Source of the DNA: Vagococcus salmoninarum
Lineage (GTDB): Bacteria; Bacillota; Bacilli; Lactobacillales; Vagococcaceae
NCBI RefSeq assembly: GCF_003987495.1
Contig: NZ_NGJU01000018.1
Coordinates: 19,755 to 83,754, forward strand
Length of the DNA: 64,000 nt
Reading direction: 5' to 3'
Part shown: piece after piece, positions 35,275-43,664 of the stretch
Position numbering within the stretch: position 1 is the stretch's first letter
Layout of the letters: each line of letters begins with the position of its first letter
Made by a program: the position numbers and the translations under genes
The notes under the pieces: generated by a model
Told to the model about the DNA's origin: nothing
Seen by the model: only the letters and a program-made list of their open reading frames with translations
Databases searched by the model: none

Positions 35275-35892
35275 TTATTTGACGGGGAAACGTAAAAGGG
35301 TTTTTAGTTTACTTGGTTCAGTTCGCCGGGGGTCAGATAAGTAAATTTCTTTATGCCGATGACCGAGGCGTTCCAAATTCTCAGTTTGACAATAGACTGC
35401 CATTTCAGCAAAACTAGCCGGCTCATCGTCATAGCTACCGAGATGAAGGAGTTGTAAGTTTTTACCTTCAGTTATCTCTTGCAATTGAACTTCTTCGAGT
35501 AGTTCAGGTGCAACTTTTTTAGCAACGTTAGCTTTAACTTGAGAGAGTAATTCAGTTGTCACAAAATCAGGTTGGCGAATCATTAACTCATAAGTCAGTT
35601 GCTCTTTATCAAGTGGCTCCCCTGGAATGACGACAACTTTGGAGTCCCAAAAAGCTTCTAAAGGAAAAACCGTATAGTCGTAGTAGCCAGCTGTTTCGAT
35701 GCCTTTGCGAGGAGACATTTTAATGTTGTAAGAGTAGCTGTAAAGGGCTTCAATTCGTTTTGAAAAATCTTCGCCATTAGGGTTACCTTCCCCTTTTAAA
35801 GTTAAATAGGTCATTTTTGGAAGAGTCAAAAGGGTCGGTTGCTGACTCGTTAAATAAAGTTCTTTATCGTTTTTTCGCCATTCGTATTTCAT
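35275..35892 (-). CDS. GyrI-like small-molecule-binding domain protein
   Basis: 205 residues consisting of one GyrI/SOUL-like ligand-binding domain without a DNA-binding part. Family signs are 'LTLPKMTYLTLKGEGNPNG', 'YSYSYNIKMSPRKG' and 'QLLHLGSYDDEPASF' near the C-terminus, followed by 'HKEIYLSDPRRTEPSKLKT'. This last block is typical of stand-alone GyrI-like proteins of Firmicutes. These may bind or hydrolyse hydrophobic compounds, but the ligand here is unknown. The start at 35892 is preferred because AAAGGAG precedes it; the longer frame to 35937 lacks a site. A single-gene unit. Confidence 0.82.
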   Translation of the reverse strand: MKYEWRKNDKELYLTSQQPTLLTLPKMTYLTLKGEGNPNGEDFSKRIEALYSYSYNIKMSPRKGIETAGYYDYTVFPLEAFWDSKVVVIPGEPLDKEQLTYELMIRQPDFVTTELLSQVKANVAKKVAPELLEEVQLQEITEGKNLQLLHLGSYDDEPASFAEMAVYCQTENLERLGHRHKEIYLSDPRRTEPSKLKTLLRFPVK

Positions 35893-36019
35893 CTGTCTAG
35901 CTCCTTTTAATTTACGTATGTTTATTAACATTATCATAGCATAAAAAAGGCTGCTGTGACATTAGTCAGCAGCAGCCTTAATTAGTCTTTCGATGGTTAT
36001 CATTCCTAAATACAAACCC

Positions 36020-36856
36020 TTAATTCACTTGATAACGAAACGCAATGTTATTCGGATCAACAAAATTTAATTCGTTGTCTTGTAAATCAAAAGGATAAGC
36101 TGCTGTTTCCAAAGCTGTCAGAGTATCATTAAAGACTTCTTGGGCAAGAGCGACTTTAATTTCCGCTAAACCAGGAGCTAAGGGGTCGTTTTTAGGGGCA
36201 TGACGAGTTTCCCAAACGTTGCCGGCAAATTGATGGTGGTAGCCGTCTTTGCCGTAAAAAGCGGCTTGTTGGCCAAATTCAGTGGTGATCGTAAAAGCTA
36301 AAATATCAGTAAAGAAGCGGCTCGTTTCCGCAACTTCAGAGACTGCTAAATGGACGTGACCGATAAAAGTCTCTGGGGTCATTTTTTCAAACTCTTCATC
36401 AGCTGCTTCCAAGACACCTTCAACGTCCATCGGTTCAGTTACCCCAACAATGATGCCGTTGTCGCGAATGTCCCAAAGAGATTCGTCTTTGTCAGCATAA
36501 ACTTCAATGCCGTTACCTTCCGGGTCAGCTAAGTAGATCGCTTCACTATAACCGTGATCACTGGCGCCTTGTAAAGGGTACTGAGTGATAGCAATATGCC
36601 GTAAAAAGTTACCTAAAGCGTTACGGTTAGGTAGTAAGTAGGCCACATGGTAAAGGCCGCTAGTCGGAGTTTTTAAAGTTTTGACAGCTTTTAAAGTGAG
36701 TAAGGGCGTCTTTGTTTCTTTAATCCCTAAGATCACTAAGTCAGTTTCTTCTTTTAAAATTGTTAAACCCATAATTTCTTGGTAAAAATGACTCATCTTG
36801 ATTAAATTGTTGACGTTTAAAGTTACTTCAGTGATTTTATAATTAGTTAAATCCAT
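36020..36856 (-). CDS. VOC-family dioxygenase/glyoxalase-like protein (CatE-like)
   Basis: 278 residues formed by two vicinal-oxygen-chelate modules (about 1-125 and 160-278), as in extradiol dioxygenases such as B. subtilis CatE. Module 1 starts 'VTLNVNNLIKMSHFYQEIMG' and contains 'YHVAYLLPNRNALGNFL' and 'YLADPEGNGIEVYAD'. Module 2 has 'GHVHLAVSEVAETSRFFTD' and 'KDGYHHQFAGNVWE'. The expected metal ligands (His, His, Glu) are present in the second half, but the substrate cannot be read from sequence. RBS AGAGAAGG. It stands alone; such genes often respond to quinones or thiol stress in Firmicutes. Confidence 0.8.
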   Translation of the reverse strand: MDLTNYKITEVTLNVNNLIKMSHFYQEIMGLTILKEETDLVILGIKETKTPLLTLKAVKTLKTPTSGLYHVAYLLPNRNALGNFLRHIAITQYPLQGASDHGYSEAIYLADPEGNGIEVYADKDESLWDIRDNGIIVGVTEPMDVEGVLEAADEEFEKMTPETFIGHVHLAVSEVAETSRFFTDILAFTITTEFGQQAAFYGKDGYHHQFAGNVWETRHAPKNDPLAPGLAEIKVALAQEVFNDTLTALETAAYPFDLQDNELNFVDPNNIAFRYQVN

Positions 36857-37146
36857 TAGTTTTCCTTCTCTCTTAAGTTTATAAATTAAGCATACACTAA
36901 AAGATAGTTACTTACAAATAATAAGTATCGAAAAGACGAGGATATTAAATCAAAAAACCAGTTTATTAAAAGACAAAATTGAGATAAATAGTTTAAAGTA
37001 ACTTGTATAATTAAGATAATGTTAGGGAGAAGACAATACAGTTTAAAAAGATAACCCTTTTGAGCATTCCCCCCTTTTTGGTCACAGGGTCTTCAAACTG
37101 AGTGGTCCATAAGTGCTTCTTTCTGATCATTCTAACTCATCTTGTA
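36857..37146. other. Gap with possible small RNA promoter
   Basis: No reading frame with a standard start. TATAAT at 37006-37011 has a poor -35. A C6 run with T5 lies at 37069-37079. See the terminator at 37147, which has no annotated gene on its strand upstream. Confidence 0.35.
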
Positions 37147-37180
37147 ACCGAAATCCTTTGAGATTTCGGTTTTTTTTTTT
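37018..37180 (+). ncRNA. Putative small RNA ending in an orphan terminator
   Basis: A TATAAT at 37006-37011 and a very strong terminator at 37147-37180 bracket about 160 bases with no gene on the plus strand. The transcript would contain CCCCCCTTTTT, similar in style to C-rich seed loops of Firmicutes regulatory RNAs. I cannot assign it to a known RNA family; it could also be a decayed leader. Confidence 0.35.
37147..37180 (+). terminator. Strong orphan terminator
   Basis: ACCGAAATC (37147-37155) pairs with GATTTCGGT (37162-37170), followed by ten T. The gene to the left is on the other strand, so this terminates an unannotated plus-strand transcript. Confidence 0.85.
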
Positions 37181-37278
37181 GAAAAACGTGTTTTATTTTA
37201 CCTCATTATTCAGCTAGTCAAGGAAGCAACTGTTATGATGAAGGAAGAGTAGCTAAAGTAAGAAAGGTTGGAATAAGA

Positions 37279-38106
37279 ATGACTTATAAATTAATCGCCT
37301 GCGATTTAGATGAAACCTTATTAGATCGTAACCATCAAATACCACAGAGTAACATTGCAGCTATTAAAAGAGCCCGGGAGGAGTTTGGGGTGAAGTTTGT
37401 ACCAGCTACTGGTAGAGGTTACGCTTCAGTTCAAAATACTTTAAAGGAGCTTGGGTTAATCGGCCTAGCAGAAGAATACGTGCTGTCATTTAATGGTGGT
37501 GCGTTGACAGAAAATAAAAACAACAAGCTGTTACAATTCAAAGGCTTACCTTATCCCAAAGCCCTTGAATTATTTGAATTTGGTTTAACGAAAGACGTGT
37601 GTATTCATGTGTATACCCAAGAAGAGCTATTCGTTTTTAATATTTCTGACAGCGAGCAAGCACGTTTTGATAGTGACACGATGATCTATCAACTACAGGA
37701 GAGTCATTCACTAGCCTTTTTGCAAGATCAGCCGATTGCAAAAGTCTTATTTCAAAATATTGATAGTGACTATTTACATCAATTAGAACCTGAGATGGCA
37801 GCCATTACTGAAGGCTGTGTTGAAGTTAGTTACTCTTCAAATCGTTACATGGAGTTTAATGCTTTAGGGATCGACAAAGGACAGGGCTTAATTGATTTAG
37901 CTAAAACCTTAGGCATTCCCATGAGTCAAACGATTGCCGTTGGTGACAACTATAATGACTTAGCCATGTTAAAAGTTGCTGGTCTTTCAGTAGCAGCCAG
38001 CAATGCTGTTCCAGCAGTCAAAGAAATTTGTGATTACGTCACAGTTCAAGACCATCACGAAGGGGTAGTAGCAGAACTTTTAGAACGATTCGTCTTTAAC
38101 CCTTAA
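37279..38106 (+). CDS. HAD-superfamily Cof-type sugar-phosphate phosphatase
   Basis: 275-residue cytoplasmic phosphatase of HAD subfamily IIB. Motif I 'IACDLDETLLD' gives the nucleophile Asp and the general acid. 'FVPATGRGYASV' carries motif II. The late 'LGIDKGQGLIDLAKTLGIP' provides the lysine, and 'AVGDNYNDLAMLKVAGLSVA' is motif IV. A cap domain lies at about 85-190. Substrates in this group are flavin or sugar phosphates and cannot be assigned. RBS AGAAAGGTTGG. It is flanked by terminators on both sides, so it is monocistronic. Confidence 0.85.
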   Translation: MTYKLIACDLDETLLDRNHQIPQSNIAAIKRAREEFGVKFVPATGRGYASVQNTLKELGLIGLAEEYVLSFNGGALTENKNNKLLQFKGLPYPKALELFEFGLTKDVCIHVYTQEELFVFNISDSEQARFDSDTMIYQLQESHSLAFLQDQPIAKVLFQNIDSDYLHQLEPEMAAITEGCVEVSYSSNRYMEFNALGIDKGQGLIDLAKTLGIPMSQTIAVGDNYNDLAMLKVAGLSVAASNAVPAVKEICDYVTVQDHHEGVVAELLERFVFNP

Positions 38107-38136
38107 AAATAAGCTATAATTGAATAGAAGAAAGAA

Positions 38137-38172
38137 AACCAAATAACTCCTGTAGTTGTTTGGTTTTTCTTG
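38137..38172 (+). terminator. Intrinsic terminator after the HAD gene
   Basis: AAACCAAATAACT pairs with AGTTGTTTGGTTT with one bulge, followed by TTCTT. Confidence 0.75.
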
Positions 38173-38226
38173 TGATATTAAGAATTAATTAAGAAAGTAT
38201 TGAAGTTAAACTTAACTTTTAATCGT

Positions 38227-38232
38227 TATAAT
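38227..38232 (+). promoter_or_regulatory. -10 element of the two-component operon
   Basis: Perfect TATAAT 33 bases before the response regulator start. Upstream lies a palindromic AAGTTAAACTTAACTT (from about 38203) that could be an OmpR-type regulator site. The -35 is weak. Confidence 0.45.
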
Positions 38233-38264
38233 AAGCCTTAGTTAGAATGTTTGGGGGAGAAGAG

Positions 38265-38957
38265 ATGGAAAAAGTTATTTTAGTTGTCGATGATGATGTG
38301 GAAATCAGACAAGGGATTCGGATTTATTTAGAGCAAGAGAAGTATCAAGTGATAGAAGCTGGCGATGGCCTTGAAGCTATAGAAATTCTAGCAAATACGA
38401 TGGTTCACCTGATTATTTTAGACGTGATGATGCCGAATTTAGATGGAATTATTACGACCTATAAAATTCGTGAAAGTAACAATGTGCCAATTTTAATGTT
38501 AAGTGCCAAAAGTGAAGACATTGATAAAATTCACGGCCTCCAAGTCGGTGCCGATGATTATTTAACGAAGCCATTTAGTCCCTTAGAATTATTAGCGAGA
38601 GTGAAATCCATGCTTCGTCGCTACTTAACGTTAGGTGAGTTTGAGAAAGTCTCAGAAAATGTGATTGAACTGAAAGGTTTAACTTTAGACAAAGCCACTA
38701 AAAACCTGACAGTTGAAGGGCGACTAGTTAAAATGACAAAAACCGAATTTAACATTACAGAATTATTAATGAGTCATCCTGGGCGGGTCTTTTCAATCGA
38801 TGAGATTTATGAATCCGTTTGGGAAGAACCGAGTTTTAACTCGGATAATACTGTCTCAGTTCATATTCGCAAAATTCGTGAGAAAATTGAATTAAATCCA
38901 AAAGAACCGAAATACTTAAAGGTGGTGTGGGGCGTTGGCTATAAAATGGAAAACTAA
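38265..38957 (+). CDS. OmpR/PhoB-family response regulator
   Basis: 230-residue transcription regulator. The receiver domain (1-120) has the acidic pair in 'ILVVDDDVEIRQG', the phospho-acceptor Asp53 in 'LIILDVMMPNLDG', the Thr/Ser switch 'PILMLSAKSED' and the Lys in 'DDYLTKPFSP'. The winged-helix output domain (~130-230) has 'KMTKTEFNITELLMSHPGRV' and 'VSVHIRKIREKIE'. The ATG at 38265 follows GGGGGAG; the ATG at 38247 precedes that site. It overlaps the kinase gene downstream by 23 bases, so the pair is translationally coupled. The sequence resembles VanR-type regulators, but no van genes are near. Confidence 0.9.
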   Translation: MEKVILVVDDDVEIRQGIRIYLEQEKYQVIEAGDGLEAIEILANTMVHLIILDVMMPNLDGIITTYKIRESNNVPILMLSAKSEDIDKIHGLQVGADDYLTKPFSPLELLARVKSMLRRYLTLGEFEKVSENVIELKGLTLDKATKNLTVEGRLVKMTKTEFNITELLMSHPGRVFSIDEIYESVWEEPSFNSDNTVSVHIRKIREKIELNPKEPKYLKVVWGVGYKMEN

Positions 38958-41109
38958 CGGTTGGTTTATTTTAGCCGGTCTCTTAATCTTTAGCGGTTGG
39001 CAATTAGTGATCAAACATACGGTCACAACCGGACAGCAATCACTTTACAGTTACAGTCAAGCCAATTTAACTGAGTCACTTAGCTCCTTGTATACAGAAG
39101 ATTATTTGACTAATTTTAATGAAAAGACGATTGTTCCAAGTGAATTAGATGGATCGATTGTTAATGAATACCGCTACCGCTTAGGGGATTATGAAAACCA
39201 AGTGAGAGATATAACTAACCAGTATCGAGAAGAAATTGCCTTAGCTCAAGTAGGGGAAGATGAAAAATTAGTCAAGGTTTTAGAAGAGACAAGAGATGAA
39301 AAAATTCTAGACATTACGGATAATTTTATGGATGACCAAAAAGTTGAAGAAAAAGTCGCCAAAGAATTAACGGCGAAAGTTCTGAAAGAAAAACAGTCCT
39401 TACTAGAGTCGATGGCCAACAATAAGAGCCAGTTTAATAAAAATTATTGGTACTATTTAACTGACGACAAAGGTAAAATTTATAAAAATCTTCAAAGCTT
39501 GTCAGCAGAGATGAGTGAACATAAAATTATTGAGACGTTAAAAGAACGTGGTGCTGGTCCCGCTTTAAACATCCAAACAGGATTAATGGCTCCTGGCGTC
39601 TTACATGATGTTTGGGAAAGTTTAAATTATACAGGGGAAATGACCGGTTATGTGACGTTAATTAATGGTTCTGACGCAGCATTGGCTTATCAAGATGAAG
39701 TAAAAGTTAAACGTAACTCAACTTTATTAGCCAGTCTTGGGATTATTGCTATGGTAATTGGCGGTCTTCTCTATATTAAAGAACTGTGGCGCCCGACAGT
39801 CGATTTCAAATTGACAAAAAGCTTAGCTAAACTGCCAATCGATCTTGAAGTAATTAGTTTGATCGGAATCACGTTAGGTTTACTCCTGACTTCCCTCAAC
39901 TTACGCCGGATTTGGGGACCTGGTCGCAATATTATCGGGATAATGATTGGCTTCGGTTTGATTTACGCCGGGATGTTTCTAAGTCGCGATCTCTGGTTGC
40001 GTTTGAAGAACAAAGAAAAGCCTTTGAAAGTAGAATTTCAGAACAGTCTGATGTATCGAATAACTAAAAAATTGCAACAAAAGTATTACCAGTTACCATT
40101 AACGCTGCGGGTGAGTTTGTCAGTCTTAGGCTTTAGCTTTGTCAGTTTTATCCTCTGGTTGATTAACCGAACAATGTACTATCATTATTGGCAGTATTTG
40201 TGGGGCTTTAGAATGCTCGTCGTTTTTATTGCTATCGGGATTTTGATTAAGTTGATCACAAAACGAGAAAGAAAAATTGAGGAAGTCTTAACTAAACCTG
40301 CGGAAATCTTAGCGGCTAATGATGAAGAATTTACTCAAGGACAGAGTCTAAGTGCGGTTTCAGAAAATTTAGCACAGATCAGCCGGATTGTTGCTACGAG
40401 TAAGGCTCAAAAAAATCGGAGCGATGAATTAAAAACGGAACTCTTAACGAATGTCAGTCATGACTTACGCACGCCCTTAACATCGATTATTACTTACGGT
40501 GATTTATTAACAAAGCCGGAACTAACGAAAGATAAACAAGAAGCTTATACGGAAATCATCAATCGGAAAGCCTTACGAATGAAGAATTTAATTGACGATT
40601 TATTTGAAGTGACTAAGATGTCTAATGGGGAAGTTCAATTGAATCGTAAAATGATTAATTTAGGACAGTTAATTCAACAAGGAATTGCCGAGTACACTGA
40701 AGAACTAGCGAATAAAGAGCTAAAACTCCTTTACAGTAAACCAGAAGATTCAATTTTGATGGAAATTGATGGCGACCGGATGTGGCGAGTCTTTGATAAT
40801 TTAGTCGGGAATGTCGTTAAATATAGTATGCCTGGAACTCGGGTTTATTTAAAATTAGCTGAGACTGCTACAGGAGTCAGAATCCAGTTGAAAAACATTT
40901 CTAACTACGAATTAAATGAAGACGCTGAAAAACTTGTGGAGCGTTTCACCCGTGGTGATGAGGCTCGCAACACCGAAGGCTCTGGTTTAGGCTTGGCAAT
41001 CGCCAACTCGATTATCACCTTACATCAAGGAACTTTAAGTATTGAAGTTGATGGGGACATGTTTAAATTAACGATTGATCTACCAAGAGAAGTTTCAGAA
41101 CAAACGTAA
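38935..41109 (+). CDS. Sensor histidine kinase with large extracellular domain
   Basis: 724 residues. Membrane segment near 10-27, then an extracellular, mostly helical region to about 262 rich in Glu/Lys, then five more hydrophobic segments (about 263-440). The catalytic core follows: phospho-acceptor His509 in 'NVSHDLRTPLTSIITYGDLL', N box 'RVFDNLVGNVVKYSMPGTRV', and G boxes 'GEARN'-like plus 'EGSGLGLAIANSI'. Six membrane segments are more than the two usual for OmpR-partner kinases, so it may sense through the membrane. The TTG start at 38935 lies inside the regulator gene. It forms a coupled pair with the regulator at 38265. Signal unknown. Confidence 0.88.
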   Translation: MAIKWKTNGWFILAGLLIFSGWQLVIKHTVTTGQQSLYSYSQANLTESLSSLYTEDYLTNFNEKTIVPSELDGSIVNEYRYRLGDYENQVRDITNQYREEIALAQVGEDEKLVKVLEETRDEKILDITDNFMDDQKVEEKVAKELTAKVLKEKQSLLESMANNKSQFNKNYWYYLTDDKGKIYKNLQSLSAEMSEHKIIETLKERGAGPALNIQTGLMAPGVLHDVWESLNYTGEMTGYVTLINGSDAALAYQDEVKVKRNSTLLASLGIIAMVIGGLLYIKELWRPTVDFKLTKSLAKLPIDLEVISLIGITLGLLLTSLNLRRIWGPGRNIIGIMIGFGLIYAGMFLSRDLWLRLKNKEKPLKVEFQNSLMYRITKKLQQKYYQLPLTLRVSLSVLGFSFVSFILWLINRTMYYHYWQYLWGFRMLVVFIAIGILIKLITKRERKIEEVLTKPAEILAANDEEFTQGQSLSAVSENLAQISRIVATSKAQKNRSDELKTELLTNVSHDLRTPLTSIITYGDLLTKPELTKDKQEAYTEIINRKALRMKNLIDDLFEVTKMSNGEVQLNRKMINLGQLIQQGIAEYTEELANKELKLLYSKPEDSILMEIDGDRMWRVFDNLVGNVVKYSMPGTRVYLKLAETATGVRIQLKNISNYELNEDAEKLVERFTRGDEARNTEGSGLGLAIANSIITLHQGTLSIEVDGDMFKLTIDLPREVSEQT

Positions 41110-41110
41110 A

Positions 41111-41138
41111 AAAAATAGAGCCTAGGCTCTATTTTTTT
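41111..41138. terminator. Bidirectional terminator after the kinase gene
   Basis: AAAAATAGAGCC (41111-41122) pairs with GGCTCTATTTTT (41125-41136). A and T runs make it work both ways. Confidence 0.85.
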
Positions 41139-41163
41139 GTTTTAAATTAAGTGAATCATTTAC

Positions 41164-42018
41164 TTAATCACGCAGTTGGACACCCATGCCAATAACTCCT
41201 GGGCCAGTGTGGATGCCTAAAGCGGGACTAACTTCGTCAAAAAAGAGTTTTTGACAGTTAGGGAAGCGTTGTTTAACAACTTCAGCTAGTTCGCGAGCTT
41301 CATCAATACAATTACCATAAGCAACGCCAATGTCATAGGCAGGGTGATTGCCGATAAACTCTTCAACAGCACTTAACATTTTTTCAATACTGCGTTTACG
41401 TCCACGAGCTTTGCTAACGGTATGGTAAATGCCATCAGTGTTACAAGAAATAACGGGGTTTAAGTTCAAAGCTGTCCCTAAGATAGAAGAAACTAGTCCA
41501 ATCCGGCCGCCTTTTTTTAAATATTCTAAAGTCGGAATACTGAAGAAAACCCGAGAGTCACTTACATGAGCGGCTAATTTCTTCGTGATTTCAGGGAAAG
41601 GTAAGCCTTCATCAATTAAACGTTTAGCGTAGTAGCCTTGAACGCCACCGCCAATACCGATACTTTTAGTATCTAAAACGAAAGATTCTAATTGAGGGAA
41701 GTCTTTGACCATCAGATTTAACATGTTGTTTGTGCCACTTAAGCCACTAGAGATTGTACCAACGATTAATTGGGTATAACCATCAGCGATGATTTGTTCT
41801 AAAATATCATGAATCGCTTGGCCATCTGGTAAGGAAGTGGAAGGCACTTCAGTTTCCAAGCGGTCGTAAATTTCTTTCGACGTAATCGTGACTTTATCAA
41901 TGTAGACTTGGTCTTTGTAAATGATATTTAAAGGGATGACATAAACGCCCTCTTTAGCAATGATTTCTGTCGGTAAGTCCATTCCTGAATCGACTAGTAA
42001 AGCAATCTTGTTACTCAT
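41164..42018 (-). CDS. degV: DegV-family fatty-acid-binding protein
   Basis: 284 residues. DegV proteins bind a fatty acid and, as FakB, present it to the kinase FakA. Family motifs include 'IALLVDSGMDLPTEII', 'VPSTSLPDGQAIHDILEQ' with the TS-P segment that contacts the carboxylate, 'VGTISSGLSGTNNML', 'VLDTKSIGIGGGVQGYYA', 'TLEYLKKGGRIG' and the His/Gly segment 'ALGIHTGPGVIG'. The ATG immediately follows the stop codon of the upstream DUF1836 gene, so it is translationally coupled. This order is common in Lactobacillales. No FakA is visible here. Confidence 0.9.
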   Translation of the reverse strand: MSNKIALLVDSGMDLPTEIIAKEGVYVIPLNIIYKDQVYIDKVTITSKEIYDRLETEVPSTSLPDGQAIHDILEQIIADGYTQLIVGTISSGLSGTNNMLNLMVKDFPQLESFVLDTKSIGIGGGVQGYYAKRLIDEGLPFPEITKKLAAHVSDSRVFFSIPTLEYLKKGGRIGLVSSILGTALNLNPVISCNTDGIYHTVSKARGRKRSIEKMLSAVEEFIGNHPAYDIGVAYGNCIDEARELAEVVKQRFPNCQKLFFDEVSPALGIHTGPGVIGMGVQLRD

Positions 42019-42570
42019 TTATATTTCTCCTTTAGACTGTGTATTTTCAACGTGAGTTAAAATGTTTAATGATTTTTCCGTGACTAGCTTCGATGTTAAA
42101 GCGATTGTTGCCATTTGAATCGGGCGAAAATCAAGATCTGCCACATCAATTTCAAACTTAACGACGTCTTCAGCTCCTAAAAAGAGTTGAATGGTATCTT
42201 CCATTTGGGTGCAAAATTGATCGTAGGCATAGCGATAATCGCTAGTCTCCATTTGCCACTTAATACCAGCTTGAACAATTGAGATATCAAAGGCTTGTTT
42301 TAAGATTGTAATAATGATTAAGCGGGCTAAATGACGCTTCTCGTATTTTTTCTTTTGTGGGGCGGGAATCAGTTTTTGTTTAACGTAATTATTAACCATG
42401 GAAGAAGTCAGTAAGGAGTCGCCAGTTTGATCAACTTTAAAAGGGGCTGTGTACCGCTCGACTAAAGTTACCAACTGATCCATGTAAAGCTCAATATCAG
42501 GTAATTCAGACCAACGAGGTAAATGAATTTCTCGCAAATCAGTTTGCCAACTTGTTTTTTGTCTGTCCAT
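42019..42570 (-). CDS. DUF1836 protein, putative MerR-like regulator
   Basis: 183 residues. The N-terminal part ('LLTSSMVNNYVKQKLIPAPQ', then 'KYEKRHLARLIIITILKQAF') is the DUF1836 domain, which resembles the helix-turn-helix plus wing of MerR regulators. The C-terminal half is helical ('AYDQFCTQMEDTIQLFLGAE'). It has no signal or membrane segment. The stop codon abuts the degV start, so the two are one operon. A regulatory role in lipid metabolism is inferred only from that linkage. Confidence 0.85.
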   Translation of the reverse strand: MDRQKTSWQTDLREIHLPRWSELPDIELYMDQLVTLVERYTAPFKVDQTGDSLLTSSMVNNYVKQKLIPAPQKKKYEKRHLARLIIITILKQAFDISIVQAGIKWQMETSDYRYAYDQFCTQMEDTIQLFLGAEDVVKFEIDVADLDFRPIQMATIALTSKLVTEKSLNILTHVENTQSKGEI

Positions 42571-42651
42571 ATAATTCTCCTAAACTATCTTATCTAGTTA
42601 TTGAAACTATATCATATAGTAATAGATAAAGTAAAGCTGAAAAAAATGAAT

Positions 42652-42692
42652 AAAAAAACAACCTATCAAGTGATAGATTGTCTTAAAAAAAC
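42652..42692 (-). terminator. Terminator of the small minus-strand gene
   Basis: On the minus strand ACAATCTATCA pairs with TGATAGGTTGT (one G-U pair), followed by seven T. It directly follows the stop at 42693. Confidence 0.8.
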
Positions 42693-42881
42693 TTACTTAT
42701 TACCGAAGAAACCTTTTACTTTGTCTAAGAGTCCATCAGCATTATCGCCAAAGAGTGCCGTAATATCATGTAATTTATCCCCAAGCTCATCTTTGTGCTC
42801 TTCAATAAACTTCTTAGCTTCTTCAATGTTATTGTTACTAATTAATTCTTTTGCTTTTGCGACTAATTCTTCTACGTTCAT
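42693..42881 (-). CDS. Small helical protein, 62 residues
   Basis: Unrecognised by name, though similar short acidic helical proteins occur in lactic acid bacteria. The sequence 'MNVEELVAKAKELISNN' leads to 'KKFIEEHKDELGDKL' and a Gly/Lys-rich end 'LLDKVKGFFGNK'. The last part is amphipathic and could touch a membrane or another protein. The ATG at 42881 follows GGGAG on the minus strand; the longer frame to 42941 has no ribosome binding site. A clear terminator behind it supports a real gene. Confidence 0.65.
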   Translation of the reverse strand: MNVEELVAKAKELISNNNIEEAKKFIEEHKDELGDKLHDITALFGDNADGLLDKVKGFFGNK

Positions 42882-43664
42882 AATACTCAACTCCCTTTTT
42901 ATATTTAACTTATGATAGCATGACCGGGAGTAAATCGACAACTTTAATGCATGTGTTTATGTGATTTATAATAGAGGGATAAAAAAATGATTGCTCTTAA
43001 AAGTGAGCGTGAGACGAGTGGAAGTAGTTAGACAAGTTGTTATTCTATTAATCGTTCATTAAAAACAAAAACGTGGAATCAAAGTATACAATATTTTTCT
43101 CTAAAGTCAATAGCATAAAAAACAGCTAGTGAAAAGAGGAAATTAAATAACGCTTATCTTTTTTTGTTCTGTTGGAATTAAGAGGGATTAGTGAATATTT
43201 TAAGAAAAATACTAAAAAATGAATATAATTAGTTGTTTAAATGGCAATTATTCACAAAAATAAAAACGTTTTAATTTTGTCCCTTTAATCAAAAGCTTAC
43301 GTTTTGTAAGGTTCTGGCAGGGGGAATATGAAGAATGAACTAAAATTCACAAAAAACACATCAAATTAAATAGTCATTTTATTGAATAAAGTTCATTACC
43401 GTTAATATAACACCTGTTTATTAGATTTAAAATGTACCTATAGATACGAAAAAATTAAATCGTGACTTTGTTTTATTTGTTATATAATCGTTCTTGCGCA
43501 GGAAATAAATTTAATGAAACATAAAATTTTTAGCTAAAAGAGACAAGGAATTACTGTTATTTAAATAAATGGACAAAGGCTTTTTTTTGGGGAAAAATCA
43601 AAGGCTAACCTTAAAGTCCGTGGATGTTGTCTGATGTAGAAGTATGAAACAGGAGAAAAACAAG
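42882..43664. other. 783-base AT-rich gap before the pilus operon
   Basis: No reading frame of note. Three TATAAT boxes (about 42967, 43224-43229, 43483-43488) and a small hairpin CTTACGTTTTGTAAG (from about 43297). The last box would leave a leader of about 170 bases before the pilus start, including a T8 run (43581-43588) followed by G4. Confidence 0.4.
43462..43488 (+). promoter_or_regulatory. Possible promoter of the pilus operon
   Basis: TATAAT at 43483-43488 with GTGACT at 43462-43467 (15-base spacing, short) and A/T-rich sequence upstream. Confidence 0.35.

Noticed and set aside
42601-42915. Plus-strand frame of 104 codons opposite the small minus-strand gene
   Set aside because: The Ser/Leu-rich text is the antisense of the acidic helical protein; the minus-strand gene has a start site and terminator.
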